A DNA stretch of 64,000 nucleotides from Ravibacter sp037191015 (lineage in GTDB: Bacteria; Bacteroidota; Bacteroidia; Cytophagales; Spirosomataceae). This document shows positions 63,393 through 64,000 of the stretch, piece by piece. A program made the translations under genes and the position numbers. The stretch lies in NCBI GenBank assembly GCA_037191015.1, contig JBBCKD010000015.1:372001-436000 (forward strand), read 5' to 3'. How positions within the stretch are numbered: position 1 is the stretch's first letter; every line of letters begins with the position of its first letter. Below the pieces are notes generated by a model. That model had not been told where the DNA came from. It was given only the letters and a program-made list of their open reading frames with translations, and made no database searches.

Positions 63393-64000
63393 TTTTTTAT
63401 ATCGTCGAGTGTGCCTATCATATAAAAGGCATTTTCCGGGTAATTTTTGAATTCATTCCGCAATATTCTTTCGCATCCGTCCAGCGCGTCGGCAAGGGCC
63501 ACGGTTTTACCCGGTGTCCCGCTGAACTGCTCGGTGGTAAAAAAAGGCTGTGTAAGAAAACGTTCCAGCTTTCTCGACTTGTTTACCAGGTTGAGATCGT
63601 CCTGGGAGAGCTGCTCCATGCCGAGCATGGCGATGATATCTTTGAGCTCTTCATACTTGGCCAGCGTAGCCCGGATCTCTTTTGCGAGGTCGTAGTGCCT
63701 TCGCCCTATTACGCCGGGAGAAGCCATGCGCGAATTGGACTGCAGCAGGTCGATAGCCGGGTACAGGCCTTCGGCGGCCCGCTTTCGCGACAGGATAATG
63801 GAAGCCGATAAGTGAGAGAACGTATGTACAGCCGCCGGGTCGGTCATGTCGTCGGCCGGTACGTAGACCGCCTGGATAGAAGTGATGGCGCCCTTATCCG
63901 TGTTGGCGATGCGTTCCTGGAGCTGCGATATTTCCGTAGCCATGGTAGGCTGGTAGCCGAGACGGGAAGGCATTTTCCCCATCAACCCCGACACCTCCAT
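63389..64000 (-). CDS. atpD: N-ATPase subunit beta (partial, 5' end beyond window)
   Basis: The C-terminal 203 residues of the catalytic beta subunit; the gene runs off the right edge. Visible motifs include GLMGKMPSRLGYQPTMATEI, GAITSIQAVYVPADDMTDPA, HLSASIILSRKRAAEGLYPA and the ELSQDD-type EQLSQDDLNLVNKSRKLERF near the C-terminus. It is the first gene of the N-ATPase operon. Confidence 0.95.
   Translation of the reverse strand: MEVSGLMGKMPSRLGYQPTMATEISQLQERIANTDKGAITSIQAVYVPADDMTDPAAVHTFSHLSASIILSRKRAAEGLYPAIDLLQSNSRMASPGVIGRRHYDLAKEIRATLAKYEELKDIIAMLGMEQLSQDDLNLVNKSRKLERFLTQPFFTTEQFSGTPGKTVALADALDGCERILRNEFKNYPENAFYMIGTLDDIKK

Overview
This window comes from a member of the Bacteroidota, most like the Cytophagia or Sphingobacteriia. 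The evidence is a TonB-dependent outer-membrane beta-barrel receptor, a protein with a type IX secretion (T9SS) C-terminal domain, a glutaminyl-tRNA synthetase, LytS/LytTR signalling, the near absence of Shine-Dalgarno sequences, and repeated TAnnTTTG promoter elements, which are typical of this phylum. Most of the window is ordinary chromosome with short operons. I see no prophage, CRISPR array, rRNA or tRNA gene.

Layout. 1-7.4 kb: a receptor cut by the left edge, nicotinate phosphoribosyltransferase, a Tat-exported phospholipase C and glnS. 7.4-8.7 kb: an IS200-type Y1 transposase gene between two similar copies of a palindrome-rich repeat, resembling a REP/RAYT unit. 8.7-13.5 kb: a DUF1543 protein, a lipoprotein, and a pair of exported proteins (a beta-propeller fused to an azurin-like copper domain, and a PA14 protein). 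14-25 kb: an acyl carrier protein, an alkyltransferase-like DNA-repair protein, a cysteine-rich DUF3109 protein, a LysM lytic transglycosylase, a methyltransferase, the sugar-nucleotide genes rfbA, rfbB and galE, a SirB1-like protein, a phosphopantetheinyl transferase, a WD40 protein and a nucleotidyltransferase. 25-30 kb: a cytochrome c maturation cluster ccmB-C-D-E-F whose CcmE carries the rare CxxxY haem-binding motif instead of histidine. 30-35 kb: a lipoprotein, an EamA transporter and the classical thrS-infC-rpmI-rplT translation operon.

35-48 kb: a GH43-like lipoprotein, a thioesterase with an outer-membrane protein, murE-mraY, a LytS/LytTR two-component pair, an AhpC/AhpD-like peroxide-defence pair, murF, and a VCBS-repeat protein with a T9SS domain. 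48-56 kb: a two-component system followed by a complete tripartite RND efflux operon whose pump lacks two of the canonical proton-relay residues. 56-64 kb: an OprP-type porin, then an N-ATPase operon (atpD-C-Q-R-B-E-F-A-G, beta cut by the right edge) whose c subunit has a full Na+-type ligand set. This operon ends in a translationally coupled SGNH hydrolase gene.

Functionally the window links envelope building (murE, mraY, murF, lytic transglycosylase, rfb/galE), respiration and ion energetics (Ccm, N-ATPase), and export or sensing at the outer membrane. The most notable points are the CxxxY CcmE, the Na+-type N-ATPase, the transposase/REP-like locus with related hairpins elsewhere, and the altered RND relay. 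I found no clear candidate for a wholly new system. All functions are inferred from reading the sequence; no database search was run.
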